Below are positions 48,723-56,999 of a stretch of DNA of 64,000 nt, piece after piece (position 1 is the stretch's first letter; each line of letters starts with the position of its first letter). Below the pieces are notes generated by a model, which saw only the letters and a program-made list of their open reading frames with translations, made no database searches and had not been told where the DNA came from. The stretch is from an uncultured Acetatifactor sp. GTDB taxonomy: Bacteria > Bacillota > Clostridia > Lachnospirales > Lachnospiraceae. The translations under genes were made by a program, and so were the position numbers. Location: the NCBI RefSeq assembly GCF_910585425.1, contig NZ_CAJUCP010000005.1, forward strand, positions 62,001-126,000, in the 5' to 3' direction.

Positions 48723-50066
48723 ATGAAATTCAATAAAGACAGTAAATATATTCGATGGGGATTGACAGCCTTTGCCGTCATAGCAGGAGGAATCACTTTT
48801 TATTATTTCATTTTCCACAGCACGAACATCAAGCTGGGCATCGGCAGGATACTCGATATCCTGAAACCGGTTCTGTTTGGGCTGGCCACGGCATATCTAT
48901 TGACTCCTGTATTGAATTTTGTAGAGAACAGGGCCCTGATACCGCTTCTGGATAAATGCAGCATAAAGAGAAGCAGAAGACGCAGGTTATTCGTCAGGGG
49001 AACCGGCATATTGATTACGGCCTTCTTGTTCGTGGCGTTAATCTATATGCTGGTTTCCATGCTGATTTCGCAGATTATCCCCAGCGTGCAGGGCATCATC
49101 GACAACTTTGATTCCTACAGCTCCAATGTCACGGCGTGGATCGAGCAGACCCTGGAGGACAATCCGGAGATTGGCAGCTATGTGACGAAGACTTTCGACC
49201 AGATGGAAGACCAGATCAACGATTTGATCAAAAATATCCTCCCGAATACCGCCTCGCTGATCAAGACAGTCTCCCTCAGCGTAATCAGCGTAATCGACGT
49301 CCTGTGGGATTTCATCATCGGGTTCATCATATCGATTTATGTGCTTGCGAACAAGGAGCGCTTCGCGGCCCAGGCAAAGAAGTCGGCATACGCTTTATTT
49401 GAACAGGATACGGCCAATATTGTGATTCGGAATTTCCGCTTTACCCACAGGACGTTTATCGGTTTCCTGAGCGGAAAAGTTCTGGATTCCATAATAATCG
49501 GCATCCTGTGCTTCGTCGGTACGTCTCTCATGGGCACGCCCTATGCCATGCTGATAAGCGTGATTATCGGATGTACGAATATCATTCCTTTTTTCGGGCC
49601 GTTTCTGGGCGCGATTCCCAGCACTGTCCTGATTTTCGTAGTAGACCCCATGCATCCGCTGAACTGCGTCTATTTCGCGCTGTTCGCCCTTGCGCTCCAA
49701 CAGTTTGACGGCAATATCCTTGGCCCCAAGATACTGGGCAATTCCACCGGCCTGACCGGATTTTGGGTCATTTTTGCAATCACCTTCTTCGGAGGCCTGT
49801 TGGGCGTATTCGGGATGATTGTAGGAGTGCCTATCTTCGCTGTCATCTATGCGGCCGTAAGGGCCTTCGTCAATACGAAGCTGGAAAAGAAGCATCTGCC
49901 GAAAGATACAAACCAGTACGAATCTGTGGAATACATAGACGAGAAGGGGATACATCCCATGGTTCCGGAAGGAAAAGCGGCCAGGCAGGTCAATGGATTC
50001 CACATCAACAGGGGAGAAATGCGTTCCCAGGATAAAAAGACGAAAGTTGACGATAAAGACAAATGA
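48723..50066 (+). CDS. AI-2E family transporter (UPF0118)
   Basis: Polytopic membrane protein of 447 residues with about eight helices. Family phrases: ILKPVLFGLATAYLLTPVLNFVENR near the N-terminus, LSGKVLDSIIIGILCFVGTSLM, and SVIIGCTNIIPFFGPFLGAIPSTVLI. Members export AI-2 or exchange Na+/H+; which applies is unknown. Start 48723 has AAGAAAGGG upstream. Its stop overlaps the dtd start (ATGA). The leader carries the repeat array at 48575-48679. Confidence 0.9.
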   Translation: MKFNKDSKYIRWGLTAFAVIAGGITFYYFIFHSTNIKLGIGRILDILKPVLFGLATAYLLTPVLNFVENRALIPLLDKCSIKRSRRRRLFVRGTGILITAFLFVALIYMLVSMLISQIIPSVQGIIDNFDSYSSNVTAWIEQTLEDNPEIGSYVTKTFDQMEDQINDLIKNILPNTASLIKTVSLSVISVIDVLWDFIIGFIISIYVLANKERFAAQAKKSAYALFEQDTANIVIRNFRFTHRTFIGFLSGKVLDSIIIGILCFVGTSLMGTPYAMLISVIIGCTNIIPFFGPFLGAIPSTVLIFVVDPMHPLNCVYFALFALALQQFDGNILGPKILGNSTGLTGFWVIFAITFFGGLLGVFGMIVGVPIFAVIYAAVRAFVNTKLEKKHLPKDTNQYESVEYIDEKGIHPMVPEGKAARQVNGFHINRGEMRSQDKKTKVDDKDK

Positions 50067-50533
50067 GATTTCTAGTACAGAGAGTGAAAGAAGCCGATGT
50101 GACCGTAGACAATCAGGTCATCGGAAGAATCGGGCAGGGCTTTTTGGTGTTCGCAGGCATCAGCGCCGCTGACGTGGAAGGGCCTTCCCCTGAGAAAATA
50201 GCGGATAAGATGGTAAAGAAGCTGCTGGGGCTGCGGATTTTCAGCGATGAGAACGACAAGACCAATCTGGACCTGAAATCCGTGGGGGGACAGCTTCTTA
50301 TCATTTCTCAGTTTACCCTCTATGCGGATTGCCGGAAAGGCAACAGACCATCCTTCGTAAACGCTGCGCCTCCTGACGCGGCAAACAGAATCTACGAATA
50401 TATCCTGAAAAAATGCAGGCAGGAGATACCGATAGTGGAAAGCGGAAGCTTTGGCGCACACATGAATGTCTCCCTGGTCAATGACGGACCCTTCACAGTA
50501 ATCCTAGACTCTAATGAATTAAACCTTCAATAG
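50063..50533 (+). CDS. dtd: D-aminoacyl-tRNA deacylase
   Basis: Hydrolyses D-aminoacyl-tRNA and mischarged Gly-tRNA(Ala). 156 residues: MRFLVQRVKEADVTVD start, SQFTLYADCRKGNRPSF, and the C-terminal Gly-cisPro region FGAHMNVSLVNDGPFT. ATG overlaps the upstream stop. Followed by the inverted repeat at 50537-50613. Confidence 0.97.
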   Translation: MRFLVQRVKEADVTVDNQVIGRIGQGFLVFAGISAADVEGPSPEKIADKMVKKLLGLRIFSDENDKTNLDLKSVGGQLLIISQFTLYADCRKGNRPSFVNAAPPDAANRIYEYILKKCRQEIPIVESGSFGAHMNVSLVNDGPFTVILDSNELNLQ

Positions 50534-50536
50534 TCT

Positions 50537-50613
50537 ATAGTTTAACGAATAGTTGAGCGCCCGGACTACAGTCTGCCCATGCGGGCAACGAGCTCAACTA
50601 TTCGTTAAACTAT
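50537..50613. repeat. Perfect 22-bp inverted repeat with 33-nt loop between dtd and NUDIX genes
   Basis: Left arm 50537-50558 and right arm 50592-50613 are exact complements (core AGTTTAACGAATAGTTGAGC). The loop holds a second small hairpin GCCC-ATGC-GGGC. A third, partial copy of the arm (GCGAATAGTTG) occurs at 50620-50630. It lies between convergent genes, so it may be a bidirectional terminator, but the T tract is poor (CCTTTTG). Confidence 0.85.
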
Positions 50614-50644
50614 CCTTTTGCGAATAGTTGGATGCAGCACCCCA

Positions 50645-51193
50645 TCACCCCTCCGCAAAGAAATAAGCCGCCATCTGTGCCCGCGAGCTGAAGCTTTCGG
50701 TTTCCAGCAACCGTTTGATTTCTTCTTTGGTATAGAATCTGGCTTCAATCTGTTCGTTTTCCGAAGTGTGGTCCTCGAAATCGCCTTCGGCCTCCACAAA
50801 GGCGATGTAGGTGGTTGTATCGGAAATGGCGACGGCTGCAAAGGACGGGGGCAGAATCTTTTTTATTTTTTTGACTTTCAATCCGGTTTCCTCATAGAGC
50901 TCCCTTGCGACGCATTCCTCAATGGATTCGCCGGGCTCCAGCATTCCGGCACACAGGTTGTATATCGTGCGGTTGACGCCCATTCGAAATTCATGGAGCA
51001 GGAGCATCCTGTCCCCATAGGTGGCTACAATGGACACACCGCTTGGCTTGCCGCCAACGTCCTCTATGCCGGCGAGTTCCCGGCGGCTGACCATTTCGTA
51101 CTTCTTTTCCCTGCCAGCCTTATTCCGATAAGTAAGTTCATAGTTCTTCAGATATTTTCCGTCCCTGACCTTTTCAAATTTTGTCAATTCCAT
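50645..51193 (-). CDS. NUDIX hydrolase, ADP-ribose pyrophosphatase-like
   Basis: Hydrolyses nucleoside diphosphate derivatives, probably ADP-ribose. 182 residues with the Nudix box in AGMLEPGESIEECVARELYEETGL (G-x5-E-x7-REL-x-EE-x-G). Preceding phrases LLLHEFRMGVNRTIYNLCAG are typical of NudF-like enzymes. Start 51193 (MELTKFEKV) has AAGGAGG 11 nt upstream. A longer frame begins at 51289 inside a dispersed repeat unit (MEEEHS...) with no SD; it would add 32 residues. Confidence 0.9.
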   Translation of the reverse strand: MELTKFEKVRDGKYLKNYELTYRNKAGREKKYEMVSRRELAGIEDVGGKPSGVSIVATYGDRMLLLHEFRMGVNRTIYNLCAGMLEPGESIEECVARELYEETGLKVKKIKKILPPSFAAVAISDTTTYIAFVEAEGDFEDHTSENEQIEARFYTKEEIKRLLETESFSSRAQMAAYFFAEG

Positions 51194-51270
51194 GAAATTG
51201 GAAGCCTCCTTATATAATGTAATATTCTCAGAATCTCTAAGCCTTATTTTATGCGGCTTTCCAGACTCCT

Positions 51271-51289
51271 TGGAATGCTCTTCTTCCAT
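51271..51289 (-). repeat. Dispersed 18-nt repeat unit upstream of NUDIX gene
   Basis: On the minus strand ATGGAAGAAGAGCATTCCA, identical to the reference unit, 78 bp before the chosen NUDIX start and carrying the alternative ATG at 51289. Confidence 0.9.
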
Positions 51290-51373
51290 TTTATAAATTC
51301 CCCCACTTTTTCAAAAAGCTATTGACAAACCTTTTCTTCCATATGAAAGCTTTTCTTCAATTAGGAGACAGCT

Positions 51374-52783
51374 TTACAATACATCCGAAAAATGAAGCTG
51401 TTCCCGCAGCGGCTTGCTGATTTTTTTCCGGGTAATCTCCACCAGCCCCAGCGGCGTCATGTCTACAACCGTAGTCTTTACCTTGTCCCGCTTTACAAGG
51501 GACTTCAGTACATAGAGTAGCTGCGCATTGTCGCCGGGCGACTGCATGTTTATGAAATCCACGATGATAATGCCTGAAAGATTCCGCAGTCGAAGCTGGA
51601 ACGCCACTTCTTCCGCCGCCTCCAGATTGATGCTGCGGTATGTGTCCTCAGGATTCTTCCCATCCTCGCACTTCCCGGAATTCACGTCGATGACTGTCAG
51701 GGCCTCCGTGGGCTCTATGACCAGATAGCCGCCTGATTTCAGCCATATCCTGGTCTCCAGCGCCGGTTTCAGCTTCCCCTCGATGCCATACAGCGCGGAA
51801 AGGGAAAGCATGCTGTCCTGGTACAGACGCACCGGGACATCCAGGGCATTCTCCTTCTCATAGTGCATAATCTGCTCATAAAGCGGCTTCTGATCCGTGA
51901 TGATTTCCCATGATGGGGCCTCTTCGGATGCCGCGCCAAAGGCATTGAACGAAAACTGCATCAGCGTGGCTTCCACCTCTGTATTCGCCTTTCTCAGACA
52001 GGAAAAGCAGTTCCGGTATCTGGCAAAATAAAGCAGCCTGATATACTGTGCGGCCAGGTCGTAGAAATGCTCCAGCAGCTCTTCCGCACTCTCCTGTTCC
52101 TCCGCCTTTGTACGGACAATCATTCCGGTGAAAGGGAGGACAAAGGACATGAGTTCGACGCTTTCGGATTTCAGACGGCTCAGCCAGGCATCCGACAGAA
52201 GCGCCTGACATTCCTGTACCAGGCAGTCGCCCTGGTCTGTGTCCAGGATTCCTGCCTCCCGCAACATCCTGTGCAGGAGCTCCCTTCGCTTTTTGCCGAG
52301 TTTTGTGGAGTAGCATACTCTCTTTGAACCCATTGTCAGCACAAAATACTCATTGGACAGGGATATCTGGGTGGTCACGGAGGCCCGTTTCGACTTCTGG
52401 GCATCCCGGGTGACCTGGACAAGGATTTCATCTCCCTCCAGGAGCCGCCCATCGGCGATACGGTTCAAGGGGGCATTCCAGGACGGCACCGCATTGATTT
52501 CCTTCAGGGAGAGGAAGCACAGCTCCCCTTTTTCGATTTCCACAAAGCAGGCATTGATGTTCTTGACTATGTTCTTTACTTTGCCGATGTAGACGGAGCC
52601 TATCTTGCTGGGAATTTGGGGGAAAAAGGATGCCTCCACCAGGCGGTTGTTCTGTATGGCCAGAGCGCAGCGCTGTCCGCGATAGGATGTGAAAAGCAGC
52701 TTCCCCTGGTCTGTAGTCTTCCGCAGCGTCGTCTCTTCTTCCGTAAGGGTTACAGAGGATTTTGGCGCAATGCTTCTGCTCAT
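51374..52783 (-). CDS. rng: Ribonuclease E/G family endoribonuclease
   Basis: Single-strand-specific endoribonuclease for rRNA maturation and mRNA decay. 469 residues: S1-like domain (IGSVYIGKVKNIVKNINACFVEIEKGELCFL), followed by the catalytic part with Asp pairs in LTVIDVNSGKCE and GIIIVDFINM. No long C-terminal scaffold, so RNase G-like. Start 52783 is 4 bp after the DUF2344 stop, indicating coupling. In Clostridia these genes are commonly followed by rplU; here rplU is elsewhere and on the other strand. Confidence 0.93.
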   Translation of the reverse strand: MSRSIAPKSSVTLTEEETTLRKTTDQGKLLFTSYRGQRCALAIQNNRLVEASFFPQIPSKIGSVYIGKVKNIVKNINACFVEIEKGELCFLSLKEINAVPSWNAPLNRIADGRLLEGDEILVQVTRDAQKSKRASVTTQISLSNEYFVLTMGSKRVCYSTKLGKKRRELLHRMLREAGILDTDQGDCLVQECQALLSDAWLSRLKSESVELMSFVLPFTGMIVRTKAEEQESAEELLEHFYDLAAQYIRLLYFARYRNCFSCLRKANTEVEATLMQFSFNAFGAASEEAPSWEIITDQKPLYEQIMHYEKENALDVPVRLYQDSMLSLSALYGIEGKLKPALETRIWLKSGGYLVIEPTEALTVIDVNSGKCEDGKNPEDTYRSINLEAAEEVAFQLRLRNLSGIIIVDFINMQSPGDNAQLLYVLKSLVKRDKVKTTVVDMTPLGLVEITRKKISKPLREQLHFSDVL

Positions 52784-52787
52784 GTCA

Positions 52788-53600
52788 TCAATCTCCTTTG
52801 CCTTCCAGAGAATGTATTTCCACGGAATGCTCTATTCCGACCGCGTCCAGGGGGACAAGCACACGCTCTGATGTAACAAGTATCCGCTCCGATGCAGCGG
52901 CATCATGGGAGGAGGGCATTTCGGCGTACACCTCTTCCCTGGTAATCATAAGCGCATTTTCCTGCAGGCTTTCCCCCTGTTCCGCAAGCATTGCCGCTAT
53001 CACCTGGACAGGCTTGATATTTCCGCTGCTGGAGGCATCTACCAGCATGCGGATGACCAGGCGGCTGCCGGTCTGTCCCTCTTCCATGCAGGAGTCCTCC
53101 ATGCAGGCGGCAAGCTGAAAGATGCCGGGCCTGATGTCCACCTCCCGGTTTCCTTTCTTCGTCTCCTTGGTGACCAATATCTGCTCCCTGGCCAGAAAGG
53201 CCGGCAGGGCCGCGGCCAAATCCGCCACAGGCTCACTGCCTTCGCGGAAGCGCACTGTGTAAGCCGCCGCTGCCACGCTGGCCATGGCGTTTCCTGCGGT
53301 ATCCGGCAGCGCCTTCACGGATGTGACCTCTATTCCGGGCACGCTGACGGCATTCAGCCGCTCCAGGACGTCTGCGCAGGAGGTGATGGAATGGACTTCT
53401 ATATCCATATATTCCCCATTGCTGGTCAGCCCTACGCCGAGAGGAGCGGCGAAGGCCATGACCTGATGGGGGCTGAAGCCCCTGGAATACACCACATCGA
53501 CCTGCGCCCTGCGTATGGCTTTTTGAAAGAAGCGCATGACATCCAGATGTCCGGTATAGCGGACAGGGCCATATTTTCTGAACTTAATACGGAGTCTCAT
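52788..53600 (-). CDS. DUF2344 (TIGR03936 type) protein, partner of the radical SAM gene
   Basis: Protein of 270 residues beginning MRLRIKFRKYGPVRYTGHLDVMRFFQKAIRRAQ, then SRGFSPHQVMAFAAPLGVGLTSNGEYMDIEV: the DUF2344/TIGR03936 core. Such proteins are encoded next to, or fused with, a TIGR03960 radical SAM protein, as here; their function is unknown. Start 53600 has GGAAGGACACATTCTT, part of a repeat-like pair. The last codons (GIEHSVEIHSLEGKGD) are encoded by the repeat at 52810-52839 and look like a C-terminal addition. Confidence 0.88.
   Translation of the reverse strand: MRLRIKFRKYGPVRYTGHLDVMRFFQKAIRRAQVDVVYSRGFSPHQVMAFAAPLGVGLTSNGEYMDIEVHSITSCADVLERLNAVSVPGIEVTSVKALPDTAGNAMASVAAAAYTVRFREGSEPVADLAAALPAFLAREQILVTKETKKGNREVDIRPGIFQLAACMEDSCMEEGQTGSRLVIRMLVDASSSGNIKPVQVIAAMLAEQGESLQENALMITREEVYAEMPSSHDAAASERILVTSERVLVPLDAVGIEHSVEIHSLEGKGD
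52810..52839 (-). repeat. Dispersed repeat pair, 3' end of DUF2344 gene and just upstream of rng
   Basis: On the minus strand CGGAATAGAGCATTCCG (52839-52823; a palindrome with 5-bp stem in which both ends changed together) and TGGAAATACATTC (52822-52810). Lies 27-56 bp before the rng start. Confidence 0.65.
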
Positions 53601-53632
53601 AAGAATGTGTCCTTCCCGGGAGTGTCTCTCCC
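53601..53632 (-). repeat. Repeat-like hairpin pair directly upstream of DUF2344 start
   Basis: On the minus strand GGGAGAGACACTCCC (53632-53618) then GGGAAGGACACATTCTT (53617-53601), abutting the ATG at 53600; the second supplies the SD. Diverged from the reference unit, so membership is tentative. Confidence 0.45.
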
Positions 53633-53718
53633 TGTTGCTGGCTGTCGTGTCGGCTGAATGCGGCACTGCGGAAAATGGCGGTGCCGCATCCCGGCGTATA
53701 TCCGGGACAGCGCCTGGC

Positions 53719-55635
53719 TTATCTGGGCTCGAAGCAGATGCCTCCTCCGAACCTGGCAGCGCCGCAGCCCTGACATTTCTGCTTGCAGTTCTCGGAGGTC
53801 TCTTCCCGCTTCGCCTTTTCCCACTCCCGCTTCAGAAATTCCTTCGTGACGCCGCAGTCGATGAAGTCCCAGGGAAGAATCTCGTCCAGAGGCCTTTCCC
53901 TGTGGGTATAGAAATGGACAGTGAGGCCGCATTCCTCCATGGCCTCCAGCCATCTGTCATTGTCGTAATATTCTCCCCAGGCGTCATAGAAGCCGCCCTT
54001 TTCATAGACCCTGCGGATGACGTCGCACAGCCGCCTGTCGCCTCTGGCCAGAACTCCCTCCATGACGCTGGCATCGGCCTCGTGCCAGTTGTATTTGATG
54101 CTCTTCTGGTTCAACTGTTCGGAGATGGCGGTCCTGGTCAGATAGGCCTTGTCCAGGAAGTCCTCTTTGGTGCACTGGGCCGCCCACTGGAAGGGGGTAA
54201 AGGGCTTTGGCACGAAAAAGGAGGTGCTGGCTACGATTTGCACTCTCCCGCCCGCCCTGCGCTCCTTGGGGACAGTATCAAAATAGGTGGCCGCAATCTT
54301 GTTGGAGAGCTCCGCGATTCCCCGGATATCCTCCTGGGTCTCCGTGGGCAGCCCCAGCATGAAGTAGAGCTTTACCCTGGTCCAGCCTCCCTCGAAGGCC
54401 AGCGCGGCCCCCTTTAAGATGGCTTCCTCCGTGAGGCCCTTGTTGATGACGTTCCGAAGGCGCTGGCTCCCCGCCTCCGGCGCGAAGGTCAGGCTGGATT
54501 TCTTCACGTCCTGGACCTTGCTCATGACATCTAGGGAGAAAGCGTCGATGCGCAGGGACGGCAGGGAGATGTTCACATGCCTCTTGCTGCACTCCTCTAT
54601 CAGGAAATCCACCAGCTCCGGCAGCCTGGAGTAATCGCTGGAGCTTAAGGAGCTTAAGGAAATCTCCTCATATCCGGTGCCGTCCAGCATCTCCAGGGCA
54701 TATTTCTTCAGGGTCTCCACGTCCCTCTCCCTGACAGGGCGGTACAACTGGCCTGCCTGGCAGAAGCGGCAGCCCCGGATGCAGCCACGCTGGATTTCCA
54801 GCACCAGGCGGTCCTGGGTGACCTTGATGAAGGGGATGACGGGCTTAGTGGGGTAACAGGTATCCGTCAAGTCCATGACGATTTCCTTCATAATGGTATC
54901 CGGGATGCCTTCTTCCAGGGGGAAGAACCGCTCTATGGTGCCGTCCTCCCTGTAGGTGACATCGTAGAAGCGCGGCACATACAGGCCGGGAAGCTTCGCC
55001 GCCCTGCGCAGGAATTCCACCCGCCCCAGGTTCCGATCCCGGCAGTCCTCATATAAGGTAATCAATTCACGGTATCTCGTCTCCCCCTCTCCGATGTAGA
55101 ATATATCAAAAAAATCCGCCAGGGGCTCCGGATTGTAGGAACAGGGCCCGCCGCCGATGACGATGGGGCAGTCTTCTCCCCTGTCAGTCGCTTTTAAGGG
55201 AATCTGGGCCAAATCCAGCACCTGGAGCACATTGGTGTAGCACATCTCGTACTGCAGCGTGATGCCCAGAAAGTCGAATTCCTTTACGGGATCCTGGGAT
55301 TCCAGCGCGAACAGGGGGATGTGACGGCTGCGCATGATGGCATCCAGATCCACCCAGGGGGAATAGACCCGCTCGCACCATACATCCTCCATGGAATTGA
55401 ACATGTCATACAGAATCTGTATCCCCAGATGGGACATGCCGATTTCGTACACATCCGGAAAACACATGGCGAACCGGACCTTCACTTCCTCCGGATCCTT
55501 CATGACTGAATTGTACTCGCCGCCTATATACCGGACGGGCTTCTCTATGCTCATCAGGATATCATCGCTCAGCGCCAGCTTCCGGGGAGCGCCCTTCCCG
55601 CATTCTGTAGAATGTTCCCGTGCAACAGCCGTCAT
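53719..55635 (-). CDS. B12-binding-like radical SAM protein (TIGR03960 type)
   Basis: Radical SAM enzyme of unknown substrate, 638 residues. N-terminal part is cobalamin-binding-like (FAMCFPDVYEIGMSHLGIQILYDMFN...IVIGGGPCSYNPEPLADFFDIFYIGEGE). The radical SAM cluster motif is RGCIRGCRFCQAGQLYRP (CxxxCxxC). The C-terminus ends in a Cys-rich knuckle (CKQKCQGCGAARFGGGICFEPR). It forms a pair with DUF2344, overlapping in function if not in sequence (119-bp gap). Start 55635 is set by AAAGGAGAGAAAAGT. Confidence 0.92.
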   Translation of the reverse strand: MTAVAREHSTECGKGAPRKLALSDDILMSIEKPVRYIGGEYNSVMKDPEEVKVRFAMCFPDVYEIGMSHLGIQILYDMFNSMEDVWCERVYSPWVDLDAIMRSRHIPLFALESQDPVKEFDFLGITLQYEMCYTNVLQVLDLAQIPLKATDRGEDCPIVIGGGPCSYNPEPLADFFDIFYIGEGETRYRELITLYEDCRDRNLGRVEFLRRAAKLPGLYVPRFYDVTYREDGTIERFFPLEEGIPDTIMKEIVMDLTDTCYPTKPVIPFIKVTQDRLVLEIQRGCIRGCRFCQAGQLYRPVRERDVETLKKYALEMLDGTGYEEISLSSLSSSDYSRLPELVDFLIEECSKRHVNISLPSLRIDAFSLDVMSKVQDVKKSSLTFAPEAGSQRLRNVINKGLTEEAILKGAALAFEGGWTRVKLYFMLGLPTETQEDIRGIAELSNKIAATYFDTVPKERRAGGRVQIVASTSFFVPKPFTPFQWAAQCTKEDFLDKAYLTRTAISEQLNQKSIKYNWHEADASVMEGVLARGDRRLCDVIRRVYEKGGFYDAWGEYYDNDRWLEAMEECGLTVHFYTHRERPLDEILPWDFIDCGVTKEFLKREWEKAKREETSENCKQKCQGCGAARFGGGICFEPR

Positions 55636-55666
55636 ACTTTTCTCTCCTTTTGGATCAGCCTAAAAG

Positions 55667-56920
55667 CTATTTCCATATCTCTTTCATCCGTTTCACATCC
55701 GCGCCGGTAATCTCCCGGTCAGAGTAGCGGGCCTGCTCGTACAGATCCGCCATGCCGTTTACATCCAGCTTCCGCTCCCACTCTCTGGCGGTGTAAAGCC
55801 CAAGGCCGGACTTGTCCCCGGCATCCATCCTGGCGGTGGCGGCGGTCAGCTTCTTTTTATAAAGCTTCCGGATCCGCTCCCTGGGGGAAAGCGCGGTGAA
55901 CAGCCCGGATATTTTTTTGTCCCTGTTTTTCTCTATCTCACATTTCTCCCGGAAGTCGTAGGCCTCTCCTGTCTGAATCTCCTGGTCCTGATAACGGAAT
56001 ACCATGTATTTCTGGACTAATTTAAACAGTTTCCAGAGCAGCACCCCTACGCCGATCAGGGCGGCGGCCCCGAAGAGGACGATGGCGATGAACTCCAGGA
56101 CCTCCCAGAGCCAGAAGGGCTCCTCCCCGGGCGGCAGCCCCATGGCCCCCATATTCCCGGAGGGCATTTCCGCCGGCGCGATCTCCGCCACCTCCTCTGA
56201 ATGGGAGCCCCGGGAGAACAGGAAGCGCAGGAATTTCAGCAACAGATCCCCTATGGGCCTGAGGATTCCGGCCAGCCATTCGAACTGTGTGCTGAGCACC
56301 AGGATGCCTATCCCCGCCAGGGTATATCCCAGAACCAGGCCCATGCCGGAATGGAACATTTCAGCCGCCGGAAGGAAGCCGGCGCTGCTTTTGTTCATGG
56401 ACAGGAAGTCCAGATAATGGTCCATGAAATAAATGACGAAATAGAGCGCGATGACTCCGATCAGAGTAATGTTGTAGTAATTCTCCCAGCCCCTTGTGCC
56501 CTGATAATACTGGAACAGCGCAGTGACGGCCGACAGCACCACTCCCACCGCCAGGGGCATGCCCTCGGAATATACGGTGCTGTGCTTCAGGCGCAGCAGA
56601 AGGGAATGGATGATATAGCCGATGACACAGGCCGTGCAGGCGACCCTGGTCAGAATCGACTGGCCGGATAGGGCGAAAACCAGAACAGCCGTGCCCAGAT
56701 GGGCCAGCAGGAACAGGAGGAGATTCCTCACCTTGCAGCGGAACACGAAGAAGGCCAGGGGAATCAGGCTGCACAGTGCCCACAGGGCCAGGCTGGGGTC
56801 TCCTGTTCCGAGAAGCTTCTTCATCACTCCCATGACCGTCAGAAGCAGGGGGAACAGCATCCAATGGTTCATCTGCTCTGTCAGGAATTCATTAACGATT
56901 TCAATCCGCTTTATATTCAT
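55667..56920 (-). CDS. DUF4129-like membrane protein
   Basis: Integral membrane protein of 417 residues: about six helices in the first 230 residues, one more near residue 290 (VLEFIAIVLFGAAALIGVGVLLW), then a cytoplasmic C-terminal helical domain with TAREWERKLDV and LYEQARYSDREITGADVKRMKEIW, the DUF4129 pattern (YEKARYS). In moxR-DUF58 operons this is the usual third gene, often a transglutaminase fused to DUF4129; here no transglutaminase Cys-His-Asp domain is visible. Start 56920 has AAAGGATTCCA, provided by a repeat unit; ATG at 56938 is possible. Confidence 0.8.
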   Translation of the reverse strand: MNIKRIEIVNEFLTEQMNHWMLFPLLLTVMGVMKKLLGTGDPSLALWALCSLIPLAFFVFRCKVRNLLLFLLAHLGTAVLVFALSGQSILTRVACTACVIGYIIHSLLLRLKHSTVYSEGMPLAVGVVLSAVTALFQYYQGTRGWENYYNITLIGVIALYFVIYFMDHYLDFLSMNKSSAGFLPAAEMFHSGMGLVLGYTLAGIGILVLSTQFEWLAGILRPIGDLLLKFLRFLFSRGSHSEEVAEIAPAEMPSGNMGAMGLPPGEEPFWLWEVLEFIAIVLFGAAALIGVGVLLWKLFKLVQKYMVFRYQDQEIQTGEAYDFREKCEIEKNRDKKISGLFTALSPRERIRKLYKKKLTAATARMDAGDKSGLGLYTAREWERKLDVNGMADLYEQARYSDREITGADVKRMKEIWK

Positions 56921-56987
56921 TGGAATCCTTTCTTCCATGGAATGCTCTTTGGAATGCTCTTTCTTCCATGGAATGCCCTTTCTTCCA
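56921..56987 (-). repeat. Dispersed repeat array between DUF58 and DUF4129-like genes
   Basis: On the minus strand four units end to end: 56987-56969, 56968-56950 (both TGGAAGAAAG-GCATTCCA type), a truncated 56949-56938, and 56937-56921, abutting the ATG at 56920. Occupies nearly all of the 79-bp gap after the DUF58 stop. Confidence 0.85.
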
Positions 56988-56999
56988 TTATAATGCCTT

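Noticed and set aside
51290..51373. Promoter for the NUDIX gene from TTGTCA and TATAAA-like boxes on the minus strand
   Set aside because: Spacing is about 28 bp, too long for a sigma-A promoter.
55584..55612. A further repeat copy in the radical SAM N-terminal codons (REHSTECGKG)
   Set aside because: Only the GAACATTCT core fits; too diverged to count.
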